Shown piece after piece: positions 24,908 to 34,121 of a stretch of DNA of 38,243 nucleotides. The translations under genes and the position numbers were made by a program. Source of the DNA: Candidatus Methanovorans sp. (GTDB lineage: Archaea; Halobacteriota; Methanosarcinia; Methanosarcinales; Methanosarcinaceae); the NCBI GenBank assembly GCA_020793565.1, contig DQIP01000224.1, forward strand, positions 1 through 38,243, read 5' to 3'. Under the pieces are notes generated by a model. The model worked only from the letters and a program-made list of their open reading frames with translations, ran no database searches and had not been told where the DNA came from. How positions within the stretch are numbered: the first letter of the stretch is position 1; every line of letters starts with the position of its first letter.

Positions 24908-25591
24908 TTATAATAGATACCAATCGCTATCATTCACCGTGGGTTCATCGTTTGTGCTGATGGTACGTTTTGGGTTTCCTGCTGCTGTGTTAACAGCATC
25001 TGCAAGATCCTGCAGGTAATCCTCCTGGTTCAGGCTACCGTAGATGAACTTTTTGTCTATCCGGATATTTTCTGCTATCGATTCTTTTTTTGGTACGATA
25101 TCGACATAAACATCTACAATTTCAACCGCGTTTTCCATGGCAGTCCTGAAATCACCGATACAGTACGCGATCCGGTATTTGTAATTGTCACGGGTTTTTT
25201 CCAGATAGCGTACAAGCCGCTCGGTCTCCATTTTTATGAAATCCCGTTTTATTTTTGGCACATCGCACCTGCCAAGCATGAATTTGTAATCCATGAACGG
25301 ATATTCGGTATCAAGTTCCCTTGGTGTCACACCACATGTACCAAAGACGACCACATGAACATCTTCGGATTTCAGGGCACTGAATATGACACGATCAAAA
25401 ATACGATGTGACGGGCTTTCATGATATGGTTTTTTCCTGGAGCATGGAACAAAGATACACACATCCCTGGTAGGTGCCTGGTACTCTGTGAGTATCCATT
25501 CATTGGCACGCTTCATATCCGGATGATAGATTAACTGCTCAGTATCAAGAGGCTCGTCTGAACGTTCGTTTTCAGGAATTATTAGTGTCAC
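24908..25591 (-). CDS. Stand-alone archaeosine synthase (ArcS) core-like protein
   Basis: A 227-residue protein with the motif PC-x3-KPY-x2-S-x2-H at residues 49-62, the signature of the ArcS (TgtA2) core domain that turns preQ0 at tRNA position 15 toward archaeosine. Only the core (DUF5591-like) is present; the flanking TGT-like and PUA domains of full ArcS are absent. A GTG at 25591 is proposed as start: a TATA box (25613-25622) lies 26 nt upstream, which fits a leaderless mRNA, and the residues encoded further upstream (to 25666) read through that promoter. It is divergent from a TrmB-like regulator. It may be a split ArcS subunit or a related enzyme. Confidence 0.72.
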   Translation of the reverse strand: MTLIIPENERSDEPLDTEQLIYHPDMKRANEWILTEYQAPTRDVCIFVPCSRKKPYHESPSHRIFDRVIFSALKSEDVHVVVFGTCGVTPRELDTEYPFMDYKFMLGRCDVPKIKRDFIKMETERLVRYLEKTRDNYKYRIAYCIGDFRTAMENAVEIVDVYVDIVPKKESIAENIRIDKKFIYGSLNQEDYLQDLADAVNTAAGNPKRTISTNDEPTVNDSDWYLL

Positions 25592-25612
25592 TGAATGAGA
25601 AATCCAATAAAC

Positions 25613-25697
25613 TATATATATAACTAGCGATATGGATATTATGATTTTGTACAAACTACACAACACAGGACCGATTACAATTTATATGTATACATAT
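25613..25697. promoter_or_regulatory. Divergent promoter region with palindrome
   Basis: It contains the TATA box of the ArcS-like gene (minus strand TATATATA, 25613-25622). On the other side, a perfect 14-bp palindrome ATATGTATACATAT (25684-25697) overlaps a TATA-like element about 30-40 nt before the TrmB-like gene. A palindrome there suits autoregulation by that HTH protein. Confidence 0.45.
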
Positions 25698-25726
25698 CAT
25701 TACATCATATTAACTGGTGATCAAAA

Positions 25727-26104
25727 ATGGTGAGTTCTATTCCCGAGATGCTAAGGGCAAATATCAAATGTGGCGATGTCGCAAAATGTATACTTGGACT
25801 GAAAGCACTTGACCTGGATGCATACAAATCATTGCTTGTGCATGATTCCCTGACAGCTGAAAAGCTTGGTGAATTGTTGAACCGGGAACGGAGTACAGCA
25901 TATCGTTCACTCCAGAACCTGATCTCATGTGGTCTTGTATACCGTGAAACAAGATCAATCGATGCAGGTGGATATTATTATGAATACGTGGCCATCGATC
26001 CATGTGAGATGAAGAAGATGATCCAGGCAAACATTGATGAATGGCATGGAAAAATGACCAGGCTCGTTGAGAACATCGATGAAGATATCCTGATGGACCT
26101 ATAA
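25727..26104 (+). CDS. TrmB-like winged-helix transcriptional regulator
   Basis: A 125-residue protein made up almost only of a winged helix (about residues 30-90) with recognition helix region RERSTAYRSLQNLISCGLV and wing with GGYYYEYVAI. A short C-terminal helix that may dimerise follows. It lacks the sugar-binding domain of true TrmB. The ATG follows GGTGATC with 5-nt spacing. It faces away from the ArcS-like gene across a 135-bp gap with a palindrome, so it may control itself and that neighbour. Ligand and regulon are unknown. Confidence 0.8.
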   Translation: MVSSIPEMLRANIKCGDVAKCILGLKALDLDAYKSLLVHDSLTAEKLGELLNRERSTAYRSLQNLISCGLVYRETRSIDAGGYYYEYVAIDPCEMKKMIQANIDEWHGKMTRLVENIDEDILMDL

Positions 26105-26222
26105 CACCAGTAAACCATTGGATCGCATTCCAGGATATTCCATACCTTTTTCAAATCGTAAAAATGTATTTGTTCACATGATTTTGGAAAAATGTCGATG
26201 TACAACCCATATTGCCAGATCC

Positions 26223-26244
26223 CTTGCAGCAATCACACTGCAAG
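26223..26244. terminator. Hairpin downstream of the TrmB-like gene
   Basis: Perfect 7-bp stem CTTGCAG/CTGCAAG with an 8-nt loop, about 120 nt after the stop. No T-run follows directly, so a terminator role is tentative. The gap to glyS (26105-26673) otherwise holds one MITE and no gene. Confidence 0.35.
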
Positions 26245-26312
26245 CTACGCATTCAAATCATTATAAAAATATATCTCGATCGAATAAACCTTAACATTTT
26301 TAATATTACATA

Positions 26313-26442
26313 GAGACTGTCGGAAAAGTGGTGAAATCGAAACAGTTTGATTAATATTCGCAAGTGAAACGCTATGCTGCGTAGCGAGAAATTTATTCAA
26401 CAAGTTGAAAACTCTCTAAATATGGACTTTTCCGACAGTCTC
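26313..26442. mobile_element. GAGACTGTCGG MITE, copy B
   Basis: A 130-bp element with near-perfect ends GAGACTGTCGGAAAAGT and ACTTTTCCGACAGTCTC, flanked by the 5-bp duplication ACATA (26308-26312, 26443-26447). An internal hairpin CGCTA/TAGCG sits at its centre. Probably the most recent insertion, as its ends match perfectly. Confidence 0.92.
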
Positions 26443-26673
26443 ACATAATCTATAAGATCATGCAGTCCGGGTAAATCCGGCCGTATTGAGGATTTTGTCG
26501 TAACACTGGCGTGTAAAAATGTCATGCTGCGGTTGGGTGTACCGTCGCAACGTTTGACCTATAAATAATCACCTGCCAGGATCATGCGAGCATCCCGATA
26601 CAATTAAATGTAATGGAAATATCGATGATGTATCATTCTAACGTACCGATTATTCAACTTATGAGGGCCTATA

Positions 26674-28443
26674 ATGGATAAATATGAAAAAGTTATCGAA
26701 CTGGCAAAACGGCGAGGTTTTTTATGGAACTCCTTTGAACTATACGGCGGAGCTGCAGGATTTTATGATTACGGTCCGCTTGGCAGCACACTAAAGCGCA
26801 GGATCGAGCACATATGGCGGGAATTGTATGTCATCCATGAAGGGTTAATGGAGATCGAAACCCCTACAATTGGCATAGAAGAGGTCTTTGTAGCATCAGG
26901 CCATGTAGGCGGCTTTTCTGATCCGCTATGCGAATGTAAAAAATGTGGCGAAGCATTCAGGGCAGATCATCTTGTGGATGATATCGTAGAGGTTGCAGAT
27001 GCGCTGAGCAACACCGAACTTGATGCACTTATCAGGAACAATGACATCAAATGCCCGGAATGTGGCGGTGACCTTGGTGATGCGTATGAGTTCAACCTGA
27101 TGTTCCGGACAGCCATCGGACCTGGCAGCGGCAGGGCGGGTTATATGCGTCCTGAGACCGCGCAGGGTATGTTCGTAAACTTCCAGAGACTCTTGAAGTT
27201 CTACCGCGATAAACTCCCGTTCGGGGCTACACAGATCGGAAAATCCTACCGAAATGAGATATCTCCCCGCCAGGGTGTTATCAGGCTTCGCGAATTCACA
27301 CAGGCAGAGGCGGAGATATTCATTGACCCGCGTGATAAGACACACCCGAATTTTGAGAGATTCGCAGGTACTGTACTAAACCTGTATTCGGAACATGGAC
27401 AGGAACACGGCACCACTTTGCAGGTCACTATTGGCGATGCTGTTAAACAAGGGATCATTGCCCATGAATTCCTTGCATACCATATTGCACTTACAAACCA
27501 TTTTCTCCGGCGTGTTGGCATATCTCCCGACCACTTGAGGTTCAGGCAGCACAAAAAGAATGAGATGGCGCACTATGCCATTGACTGCTGGGATGCGGAA
27601 ATTAAGACCGACAGGTTCGGGTGGATCGAGGTCGTAGGCATTGCAGACAGGACAGACTTTGACCTGAATGCACATGCAAAGACGAGCAAAACCGAACTTT
27701 CCGTGTACATAGAATATGACGAGCCAGAGATGGTCACAAGTTTTGTTGTAAAGCCAGAGATGGGAAAACTCGGACCTGCCTTCAAAGGAAAAGCAAAAGA
27801 TGTTGCGGATGCGCTTAAAGCCATGACCCGGGAAGAACTCGAACAGGACGGGATCACAGTTGTTGTGGATGGAGAGGAATTCATTGTGTCACCAGGCCTT
27901 GTAAAATTCACAGAGGAGACTGTAAAGGTCAGCGGCGAGACCGTTGTGCCCCATGTGATCGAACCGTCGTTCGGTATAGACAGGATACTTTACTGCACAA
28001 TGGAACATGCGTTCAATGAAGAAATGGTTGCAGTACATGAAGGGCGGGATGGCAAAGAGAGTAAAGATCCGAAAGAAGAGAGCCGTATCGTGTTCAAACT
28101 CCAGAGTGAAGTAGCACCTGTCCAGGTTGCTGTTTTGCCACTTATGACAAAGAGCGAGTTAATAGGACCTGCAAATAAGATCGTTGCACTGGTACGCGAT
28201 AAGGGACTATTGGTGTCATACGACGATTCCGGCACTATCGGCAGGCGTTATAGAAGAAATGATGAGATCGGCACGCCATATTCCATAACAATTGATTACG
28301 AGTCACTTGATGACAGGTCCGTAACAATACGCGACCGCGATTCCATGGACCAGGTGCGGACACCCATTGAAGGTATTGAGGACCTGATATACGAACTTGT
28401 GTACGGTGGACGTGAGTTCAAGACCGCGGGCACGCCTGTATGA
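26674..28443 (+). CDS. glyS: Glycyl-tRNA synthetase (archaeal/eukaryotic dimeric type)
   Basis: Class II aminoacyl-tRNA synthetase that charges tRNA-Gly. At 589 residues it has the usual archaeal length. Visible are motif 2 (YRNEISPRQGVIRLREFTQAE), the MRPETAQGMF segment, motif 3 (GIDRILYC), a Cys-rich zinc insert (CECKKCGEAF and CPECGG) and the C-terminal anticodon-binding domain from about 480. The ATG is preceded by GAGGG at 7-8 nt. It is monocistronic as far as can be seen, with a MITE about 230 bp upstream. The short gap to hef contains a palindrome. Confidence 0.96.
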   Translation: MDKYEKVIELAKRRGFLWNSFELYGGAAGFYDYGPLGSTLKRRIEHIWRELYVIHEGLMEIETPTIGIEEVFVASGHVGGFSDPLCECKKCGEAFRADHLVDDIVEVADALSNTELDALIRNNDIKCPECGGDLGDAYEFNLMFRTAIGPGSGRAGYMRPETAQGMFVNFQRLLKFYRDKLPFGATQIGKSYRNEISPRQGVIRLREFTQAEAEIFIDPRDKTHPNFERFAGTVLNLYSEHGQEHGTTLQVTIGDAVKQGIIAHEFLAYHIALTNHFLRRVGISPDHLRFRQHKKNEMAHYAIDCWDAEIKTDRFGWIEVVGIADRTDFDLNAHAKTSKTELSVYIEYDEPEMVTSFVVKPEMGKLGPAFKGKAKDVADALKAMTREELEQDGITVVVDGEEFIVSPGLVKFTEETVKVSGETVVPHVIEPSFGIDRILYCTMEHAFNEEMVAVHEGRDGKESKDPKEESRIVFKLQSEVAPVQVAVLPLMTKSELIGPANKIVALVRDKGLLVSYDDSGTIGRRYRRNDEIGTPYSITIDYESLDDRSVTIRDRDSMDQVRTPIEGIEDLIYELVYGGREFKTAGTPV

Positions 28444-28540
28444 CCCGGGTACAGGCAAATTCAGGTAGAATAATGGCATTAATACTTTCACTCCACTTGC
28501 CACATCTTTAAAAAGTGCCAGGTCATATTTGTGTACACAT

Positions 28541-28559
28541 ATCAGGTAAAATACCTGAT
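28541..28559. promoter_or_regulatory. Palindrome upstream of hef
   Basis: A perfect inverted repeat ATCAGGTA-AAA-TACCTGAT lies about 60 nt before the hef ATG and about 100 nt after glyS. It may be an operator for hef or a transcript hairpin of glyS; it lacks a T-run. Confidence 0.4.
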
Positions 28560-28620
28560 GCAATTCAGGTGAATTCGACCGAATGAATGATTTACTTGAT
28601 GAAAATATCTCCAATACACC

Positions 28621-30894
28621 ATGACAACCTGCATCAAACATTCACTGATAAGACCGGGTACTGTTGAGCAGAGGCTATACCAGTTGAACCTTGCAGGTAC
28701 TGCGCTTTCTGCATCCAGTCTCGTAGTTCTCCCGACAGGACTCGGTAAGACCATAATCGCTCTTTTGGTCATTGTATCAAGGCTTGAAAAGATCGGAGGC
28801 AAAGTGTTGGTATTATCACCGACAAAACCTCTTGTCGAGCAGCATGCATCCTTTTTTAAAAATACCCTCTTGCTTCCAGAGGAAGAAATACTGACATTCA
28901 CAGGCAGCCTGCTTCCTGCAAAGCGTGCAGAAATGTGGAAAACAGGGAAAGTGATCGTGTCCACACCGCAGGTTATCGAGAACGACCTGCTCACAAAAAG
29001 GATCAACCTGAATGACGTGTCACATATCACCTTTGACGAGGCACACAGGGCGGTAGGGAACTATGCATACACCTATATCGCAGAGAAATATTTTGAACAG
29101 GCAGGCAATCCCCTAATTCTCGGAATAACTGCAAGTCCGGGCAGTGACAATGAAAAGATAGCAGAGGTCTGTGAGGCACTTCATGTCCGGTCAGTGGCTG
29201 TAAAAACTGAAACTGACAGTGATGTTGCACCATATGTACACGAAAAAGAGATCGAATGGAAACGTGTCAATCTCCCTGCTGAACTGGGAGACCTGAAATA
29301 CCTGCTGGAAAAAGTGCTCGATGACCGGTTCACCAAACTTTCTGAACTCGGGTTTACCATGCAACACAATAAGAACTCCTCGAAGCGCGACCTTCTGGCA
29401 CTTCAAAAACAGTTGCAATCCAGGTTACGTGGCGACCCGAATCCTGCGATCTATGGCGCATTGTCCATACTTGCAGAGATACTAAAGGTAAACCATGCGG
29501 TGGAAGTGATTGAGACACAGGGTGTTGAAGCGCTTTCAAAATACATGGAACGGCTTGACAATGAAGCATATTCGAAAAACGGCAGCAAAGCATCCAAACG
29601 GCTTGCAGGAGACCTGAATATCAGGCAGTTAGTGCATAGTGTCAAGGAATGTACGGTAGAGCATCCTAAAATGGATAAAGTACGCGAGATCGTCAAAGAG
29701 GAACTTGACAACAATCCGAATTCGCGCGTAATAGTGTTCACCAATTACCGCGACACTGCCGAAATGGTCACAAATGCATTGTCAGGGATTAAGGGTGTGC
29801 GCCCGATAAGGTTTGTGGGGCAGGCGTCAAAATATAAGGACAAGGGATTGAACCAGAAACAACAGGTTGAGATCATTGAGAAGTTCAAGAGTGGAGAATA
29901 CAATACACTTGTTGCAACATCGGTTGCAGAGGAAGGATTGGACATTCCGGCAACTGACCTTGTGCTGTTCTATGAGCCCGTGCCTTCGGAGATCCGGACG
30001 ATCCAGAGAAGAGGGCGGACTGGCAGAAAACATAAAGGACGGGTTGTTATCCTTATTACAAAAGGAACCCGGGACGAAGCATACTACTGGAGCAGCAATC
30101 ATAAAGAGCGCAAGATGCAGTCAAATATGCGGCAGTTACAGGAGGATATGCCTGTGCACGACCCAGTAGATGGTGATCATGCCAAAACAGGTGTTCCTGA
30201 AAAGGAAGACCAGAAGAAACTCTTTGAATTCGATACCGATTCCGGGTCATTGACCGTGATCATTGACCAGCGCGAGATGAGGAGCACGGTTGCGCGTACA
30301 CTTGATTCATTGGGTGTTGATGTTGTGTTCAAGACCCTTGAGGTTGGGGATTATGTGCTAAGCGACCGGCTTGCAGTGGAACGTAAGACAGTAGACGATT
30401 TTGCAAGTTCACTTATCGATTCCAGGCGCAACATTTTCACTCAGGTATCAAATCTTGCACGCACCTATGATAAACCTGTTCTTATCATTGAAGGTGAAGG
30501 CCTGTTCACAGCAAGACAGCTTAACCCGAATGCGATTCATGGTACACTTGCTTCACTGTCCATTGATTTTGGCGTGTCCATATTCCACACGCGCGATGCA
30601 GAAGATACGGCAGCACTTATCAGGGTGATTGCAAAACGCGAGCAGATCGATGAGAGACGAGAGGTCAGCGCACACGGTAAAAAATCATCCCTCCTGCTGT
30701 CGGAACAACAGGAATATGTGATATCCTCTATTTCAGAGATCGGACCGAAAGCAGCACGCAGCCTGCTCAAGCATTTCGGATCGGTGGAAGCAGTTATGAA
30801 GGCGGGTTATGAAGATCTGCTAAATGTCAAAAATATCGGACCAAAGACCGCAGCACGAATACGGGAAGTTGTTGAAAGTGAGTATAAGGCATGA
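28621..30894 (+). CDS. hef: Hef: fused helicase and XPF/ERCC4-type nuclease
   Basis: Euryarchaeal helicase-nuclease that processes stalled replication forks, counterpart of FANCM and XPF. The 757-residue protein has an SF2 helicase (Walker A PTGLGKT at 38-44, DEAH at about 140, motif VI QRRGRTGR near 465). A linker then leads to an ERCC4 nuclease with catalytic ERKTVDD near 587 and tandem helix-hairpin-helix elements at the C-terminus (SEIGPKAARSLL and VKNIGPKTAARI). Both catalytic centres look intact. No Shine-Dalgarno sequence precedes the ATG. It converges on the mrp operon, with a strong hairpin between them. Confidence 0.96.
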   Translation: MTTCIKHSLIRPGTVEQRLYQLNLAGTALSASSLVVLPTGLGKTIIALLVIVSRLEKIGGKVLVLSPTKPLVEQHASFFKNTLLLPEEEILTFTGSLLPAKRAEMWKTGKVIVSTPQVIENDLLTKRINLNDVSHITFDEAHRAVGNYAYTYIAEKYFEQAGNPLILGITASPGSDNEKIAEVCEALHVRSVAVKTETDSDVAPYVHEKEIEWKRVNLPAELGDLKYLLEKVLDDRFTKLSELGFTMQHNKNSSKRDLLALQKQLQSRLRGDPNPAIYGALSILAEILKVNHAVEVIETQGVEALSKYMERLDNEAYSKNGSKASKRLAGDLNIRQLVHSVKECTVEHPKMDKVREIVKEELDNNPNSRVIVFTNYRDTAEMVTNALSGIKGVRPIRFVGQASKYKDKGLNQKQQVEIIEKFKSGEYNTLVATSVAEEGLDIPATDLVLFYEPVPSEIRTIQRRGRTGRKHKGRVVILITKGTRDEAYYWSSNHKERKMQSNMRQLQEDMPVHDPVDGDHAKTGVPEKEDQKKLFEFDTDSGSLTVIIDQREMRSTVARTLDSLGVDVVFKTLEVGDYVLSDRLAVERKTVDDFASSLIDSRRNIFTQVSNLARTYDKPVLIIEGEGLFTARQLNPNAIHGTLASLSIDFGVSIFHTRDAEDTAALIRVIAKREQIDERREVSAHGKKSSLLLSEQQEYVISSISEIGPKAARSLLKHFGSVEAVMKAGYEDLLNVKNIGPKTAARIREVVESEYKA

Positions 30895-31001
30895 TTCGCC
30901 ATTTATTGTTATCACTTTCCAGTAACTGACACATTTTGTCACAATGACCATTCAAAAAACAATTTGACGTGACTTTTAAATATGTGGTGAAAAACAGGAT
31001 T

Positions 31002-31048
31002 GTTCATCTGATCATACTTTCTTCTATATCAGCATGATCAGAGTGAAC
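31002..31048. terminator. Large hairpin between convergent hef and mrpG
   Basis: Arms GTTCATCTGATCAT (31002-31015) and ATGATCAGAGTGAAC (31034-31048) pair over 13 bases with a small asymmetric bulge and an 18-nt loop. On the minus strand a TTTTT run follows soon after. It probably terminates transcription from one or both sides. A simple (TTTA)n tract (about 31050-31069) adjoins it and overlaps the mrpG stop. Confidence 0.6.
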
Positions 31049-31062
31049 ATTTATTTATTTAT

Positions 31063-31407
31063 TTATTTATACGATTTTCCATATTCATCGATGATTGATT
31101 CCTTGCAAAGTTTAACACCATGCCTGTGGGCTGCACGACCGATCATGTGGGCTGCAATCGGAGCAGTGAGCAACAAGAACAAACCAACTGTCAGGGCCTT
31201 TACACCCATCGGGGTAAATCCAACCTTCAGCAGGATACTTAGCATCACACAGAATGCACCAAGTGTTCCGATCTTTGTAGTTGCATGCATACGGTTATAC
31301 ACATCCGGCAGGCGCAAAAGCCCAAGCATTCCTAAGAATACGAATATCAGGCCTATGATCAAAACGATATTGCTCAATATATCAAGAACAGTACTTATTT
31401 CGCTCAT
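31063..31407 (-). CDS. mrpG: Mrp Na+/H+ antiporter subunit G
   Basis: Last gene of the mrp operon. A 114-residue membrane protein with three predicted helices (about 5-30, 40-60, 65-90) and the family pattern FLGMLGLLRLPDVYNRMHA. It is a small structural subunit of the multi-subunit antiporter. AAGGAGTGG precedes the ATG, which overlaps the mrpF stop as ATGA. The gene ends in a run of ATAA repeats that supply several stop codons. Confidence 0.93.
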   Translation of the reverse strand: MSEISTVLDILSNIVLIIGLIFVFLGMLGLLRLPDVYNRMHATTKIGTLGAFCVMLSILLKVGFTPMGVKALTVGLFLLLTAPIAAHMIGRAAHRHGVKLCKESIIDEYGKSYK

Positions 31408-31664
31408 AATACCACTCCTTCATCAAGATATTTGGATATCGTAACCGTCCCTACAAAGGATATGATCGAGAGTACCAGTGCCACATCCATGAAAAACACA
31501 GACCCCTGTACAAATGAATAGACACCCAGCATTACCACGATCACAGTTGTCATAGCATCCACGGCAATTACCCTGTCAGGTATTGTTGGACCCATTATGG
31601 TCCTGTACACACAGGGTACCATGGCAAACACCATAAACAGCAATGCAAGATCAAGTAGATTCAT
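31404..31664 (-). CDS. mrpF: Mrp Na+/H+ antiporter subunit F
   Basis: An 86-residue subunit with three predicted transmembrane helices and the family segment RTIMGPTIPDRVIAVDAM. GGAGGC precedes the start. Both ends overlap neighbours by ATGA. Subunit F is needed for assembly and transport in characterised Mrp complexes. Confidence 0.93.
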   Translation of the reverse strand: MNLLDLALLFMVFAMVPCVYRTIMGPTIPDRVIAVDAMTTVIVVMLGVYSFVQGSVFFMDVALVLSIISFVGTVTISKYLDEGVVL

Positions 31665-32155
31665 TCAAATGCCTCCAGTGTATATTTTTCCAGGTCGTTT
31701 CTTATGGATTCCCTTATATCATCCGGATCAGATGCGTCAATACAGTGAACATAAAGCACAGATCTATCATCTGATACATCTAATGTCAGGGTTCCTGGCG
31801 TAAGTGTAATAGTATTAGCAATAGCAGTAATACCTAAATTTGTCTTTGAGTCGATCGGTACAGCAATAATTCCGGGTTTGATATCGATTTTAGGCTGGAT
31901 AACTACTTTCCCGACCGCAATACTTGCCTTGGCAATCTCAATGATCAGTATCACGAAATACTTGATCTCCTTCGGAATGCGGGCAGTGGCATCCTTGAAG
32001 GATACTTCCTTATCGAATTTGTAAAGCGACTTGAACGGTCTTATGACAAAGGGGCCAAGCACCAGTCCGAAAAGGAAGTTTAAGATCGTTACGTCGCCAT
32101 GTACAAAGCACCACAACAGTGCAAGGGGAATGGAATATAACAGATAGCGTTTCAT
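31661..32155 (-). CDS. mrpE: Mrp Na+/H+ antiporter subunit E
   Basis: A 164-residue MnhE-family subunit with two N-terminal membrane helices (about 3-25 and 58-85) and a cytoplasmic domain containing the conserved NTITLTPGTLTLDV. GAGGGTG precedes the ATG at ~7 nt. It overlaps mrpD and mrpF by 4 nt each. Confidence 0.94.
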   Translation of the reverse strand: MKRYLLYSIPLALLWCFVHGDVTILNFLFGLVLGPFVIRPFKSLYKFDKEVSFKDATARIPKEIKYFVILIIEIAKASIAVGKVVIQPKIDIKPGIIAVPIDSKTNLGITAIANTITLTPGTLTLDVSDDRSVLYVHCIDASDPDDIRESIRNDLEKYTLEAFE

Positions 32156-33693
32156 CGAACCACCCTCGTTAAGACTGCATCAATATAAGGTTGCGGGTCA
32201 ATTATCTGGGCAGCAGTTGCCTGTGCAAGGGCGATAAGCGGTTCTGCATATACCCCAAATACAATGACACCAAGTGCCAGTATGATTATTGGCATAGTAA
32301 GTAAAGGCGACAGGGCATGTGATGAATACTCACCATATTTTTTAGTATCCCGTGTCTCGCCCCAGAACATTTTCATCCATGCCCTGAACATGTAGAACAT
32401 GGTAAGGACTGCAAATAGGAGAGCAATCGCAATGGGGATATAAAATCCTTCATTAATACCTGCATCGAACAGCAGGAATTTGCCAATGAACCCACCCATT
32501 GGCGGAAATCCGGCAATGGACATTGCCCCTATTAAGAACATAGTACCCATTAGTGGTGAGCTCTTTATCATTCCTCCCATCTTATCCATATCGCGGGTGT
32601 GTGCATGATGGATTATACCACCGGATGTCAGGAATAACATAGACTTTGCAAACGCGTGGTTCACAAGATATACCAGCGATGCGGCAACCGTGTACACCGA
32701 ACCCATGCCAAGCCCAAGGAATATATATCCTATCTGGCCGACACTTGAATATGCCAGAAGACGTTTGACATCGGTCTGCCCCACTGCCGATATTGCACCG
32801 ATTATGATCGTTGCAAGAGATAGTGGGATTATAATTTTTTGGAACATGGGCAGTGTAACTGTGAACATCAGGAAAAATACACGAAGCATCCCATAGACGC
32901 CCACTTTTATTAAAACACCACTTAGCATTGCACTGATTGGTGATGGGGCAGTGGGGTGCACATCAGGTAGCCAGTAATGAAGCGGGAATAATGCTGCCTT
33001 GTTTCCGAATACAACAATAAATAATAGGGCGATCGGGTAAATATGCCAAGGTAGTGTACCTGCTGCACCCATAGCGCTTACCTTTACGGAAATATCAGCC
33101 ATGTTCACTGTTCCGACAGTTGCATAAAGTGATGCAATTGCTATCAGCATAACAATGGAACCAAGCATGCTGAGTACCAGGTACTTGAAAGTTGCTTCCA
33201 TCTTGTCAGAACTTTTTGTGACCCCGCCCTTTTCGTTTGCAACCACAAGTGCGCATGACGATAAAAGGAGTATCTCAAAGAATACGAACAGGTTGAAAAT
33301 ATCACCTGTTAAGAACGAACCTGTGAGTCCTGCCATAAGTAAATTGAACAATGAATGGTAACTGGAATTTAGTGATCTCTCTTCGATATATTCCAGCGAA
33401 TACACCAGTGATAAGAACGAGACAAAGAGCGTTAAAAGCACCATTCCTGCACTCAGCAGGTCGGCAACAAGAACAATTCCGTACTTGCCCCATTCGCCTA
33501 CTTCATACACAATAATACCATTTGTCCAGACCTGCTCAAGGAGAATGACACTCAGGACCAGCATACAAAAGGTAACAAGTACGTTCAAGGCTTTTTGCAG
33601 GGCCGGGATCGACCTCAAGAATATCATAATCGCAGCCATAAGTATGGGTATTGCGATCAGCAGTATCGGGATATGATCCATCAATGATATCAT
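32152..33693 (-). CDS. mrpD: Mrp Na+/H+ antiporter subunit D
   Basis: A 513-residue membrane protein of the complex I ND2/ND4-related family with about 14 helices, one of the two large ion-translocating subunits. It contains the lysine-bearing helix KAALFPLHYWLPDVHPTAPS and the SAVGQTDVKRLLAYSSVGQIG segment typical of the family. The ATG at 33693 is chosen over a GTG at 33699: AGGAGGT lies 7 nt before the ATG but only 1 nt before the GTG, and the ATG gives the same ATGA overlap with mrpC as at all other junctions. Confidence 0.94.
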   Translation of the reverse strand: MISLMDHIPILLIAIPILMAAIMIFLRSIPALQKALNVLVTFCMLVLSVILLEQVWTNGIIVYEVGEWGKYGIVLVADLLSAGMVLLTLFVSFLSLVYSLEYIEERSLNSSYHSLFNLLMAGLTGSFLTGDIFNLFVFFEILLLSSCALVVANEKGGVTKSSDKMEATFKYLVLSMLGSIVMLIAIASLYATVGTVNMADISVKVSAMGAAGTLPWHIYPIALLFIVVFGNKAALFPLHYWLPDVHPTAPSPISAMLSGVLIKVGVYGMLRVFFLMFTVTLPMFQKIIIPLSLATIIIGAISAVGQTDVKRLLAYSSVGQIGYIFLGLGMGSVYTVAASLVYLVNHAFAKSMLFLTSGGIIHHAHTRDMDKMGGMIKSSPLMGTMFLIGAMSIAGFPPMGGFIGKFLLFDAGINEGFYIPIAIALLFAVLTMFYMFRAWMKMFWGETRDTKKYGEYSSHALSPLLTMPIIILALGVIVFGVYAEPLIALAQATAAQIIDPQPYIDAVLTRVVR

Positions 33694-34121
33694 CCCCACA
33701 ACCTCCTGAGTTCCCGAAGATCGGTAGTTCCATATTCCTCATGGATACGGTAAGCAAGGATCAGTATGAACGCGGTTGTTGCAAGACTGATAACAATTGC
33801 GGTCAACACAAGAGCCTGAACAAGAGGGTCTACGTAATCGATATGGGTGCCAGCAGCTACAACCGGAGCCAGCACGCCATCTGCTAAAGCGTCATTGAAT
33901 ATTGTACCTGATGCACCTGATGCGCCATGTTCTCCATGTGAACCGAGAATAATCGGGACTTTTGTACCTGTAAATACACCGACAGATACGATCAGCATAT
34001 TCACTGCATGCGAAAGTACACCAAGTCCGATAATCACCTTGATGATATCCCTGCGCAGGATTAAGAACGTACCAAATCCAAAGAGAATTGCGATGGTAAA
34101 TGAAAGAAGTGTATTGTTCAT
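33690..34121 (-). CDS. mrpC: Mrp Na+/H+ antiporter subunit C
   Basis: A 143-residue homologue of complex I NuoK with three predicted helices (about 5-25, 30-50, 95-120). An insertion rich in Gly/Ser/His (about 55-80, GSHGEHGASGASG) precedes the conserved DPLVQALVLTAIVIS. AGGTGA precedes the ATG, and ATGA overlaps exist on both sides. Confidence 0.94.
   Translation of the reverse strand: MNNTLLSFTIAILFGFGTFLILRRDIIKVIIGLGVLSHAVNMLIVSVGVFTGTKVPIILGSHGEHGASGASGTIFNDALADGVLAPVVAAGTHIDYVDPLVQALVLTAIVISLATTAFILILAYRIHEEYGTTDLRELRRLWG

Noticed and set aside
31050-31069. (TTTA)n tract as an unusual repeat element
   Set aside because: A simple low-complexity repeat at the mrpG stop; no sign of function beyond extra stop codons.
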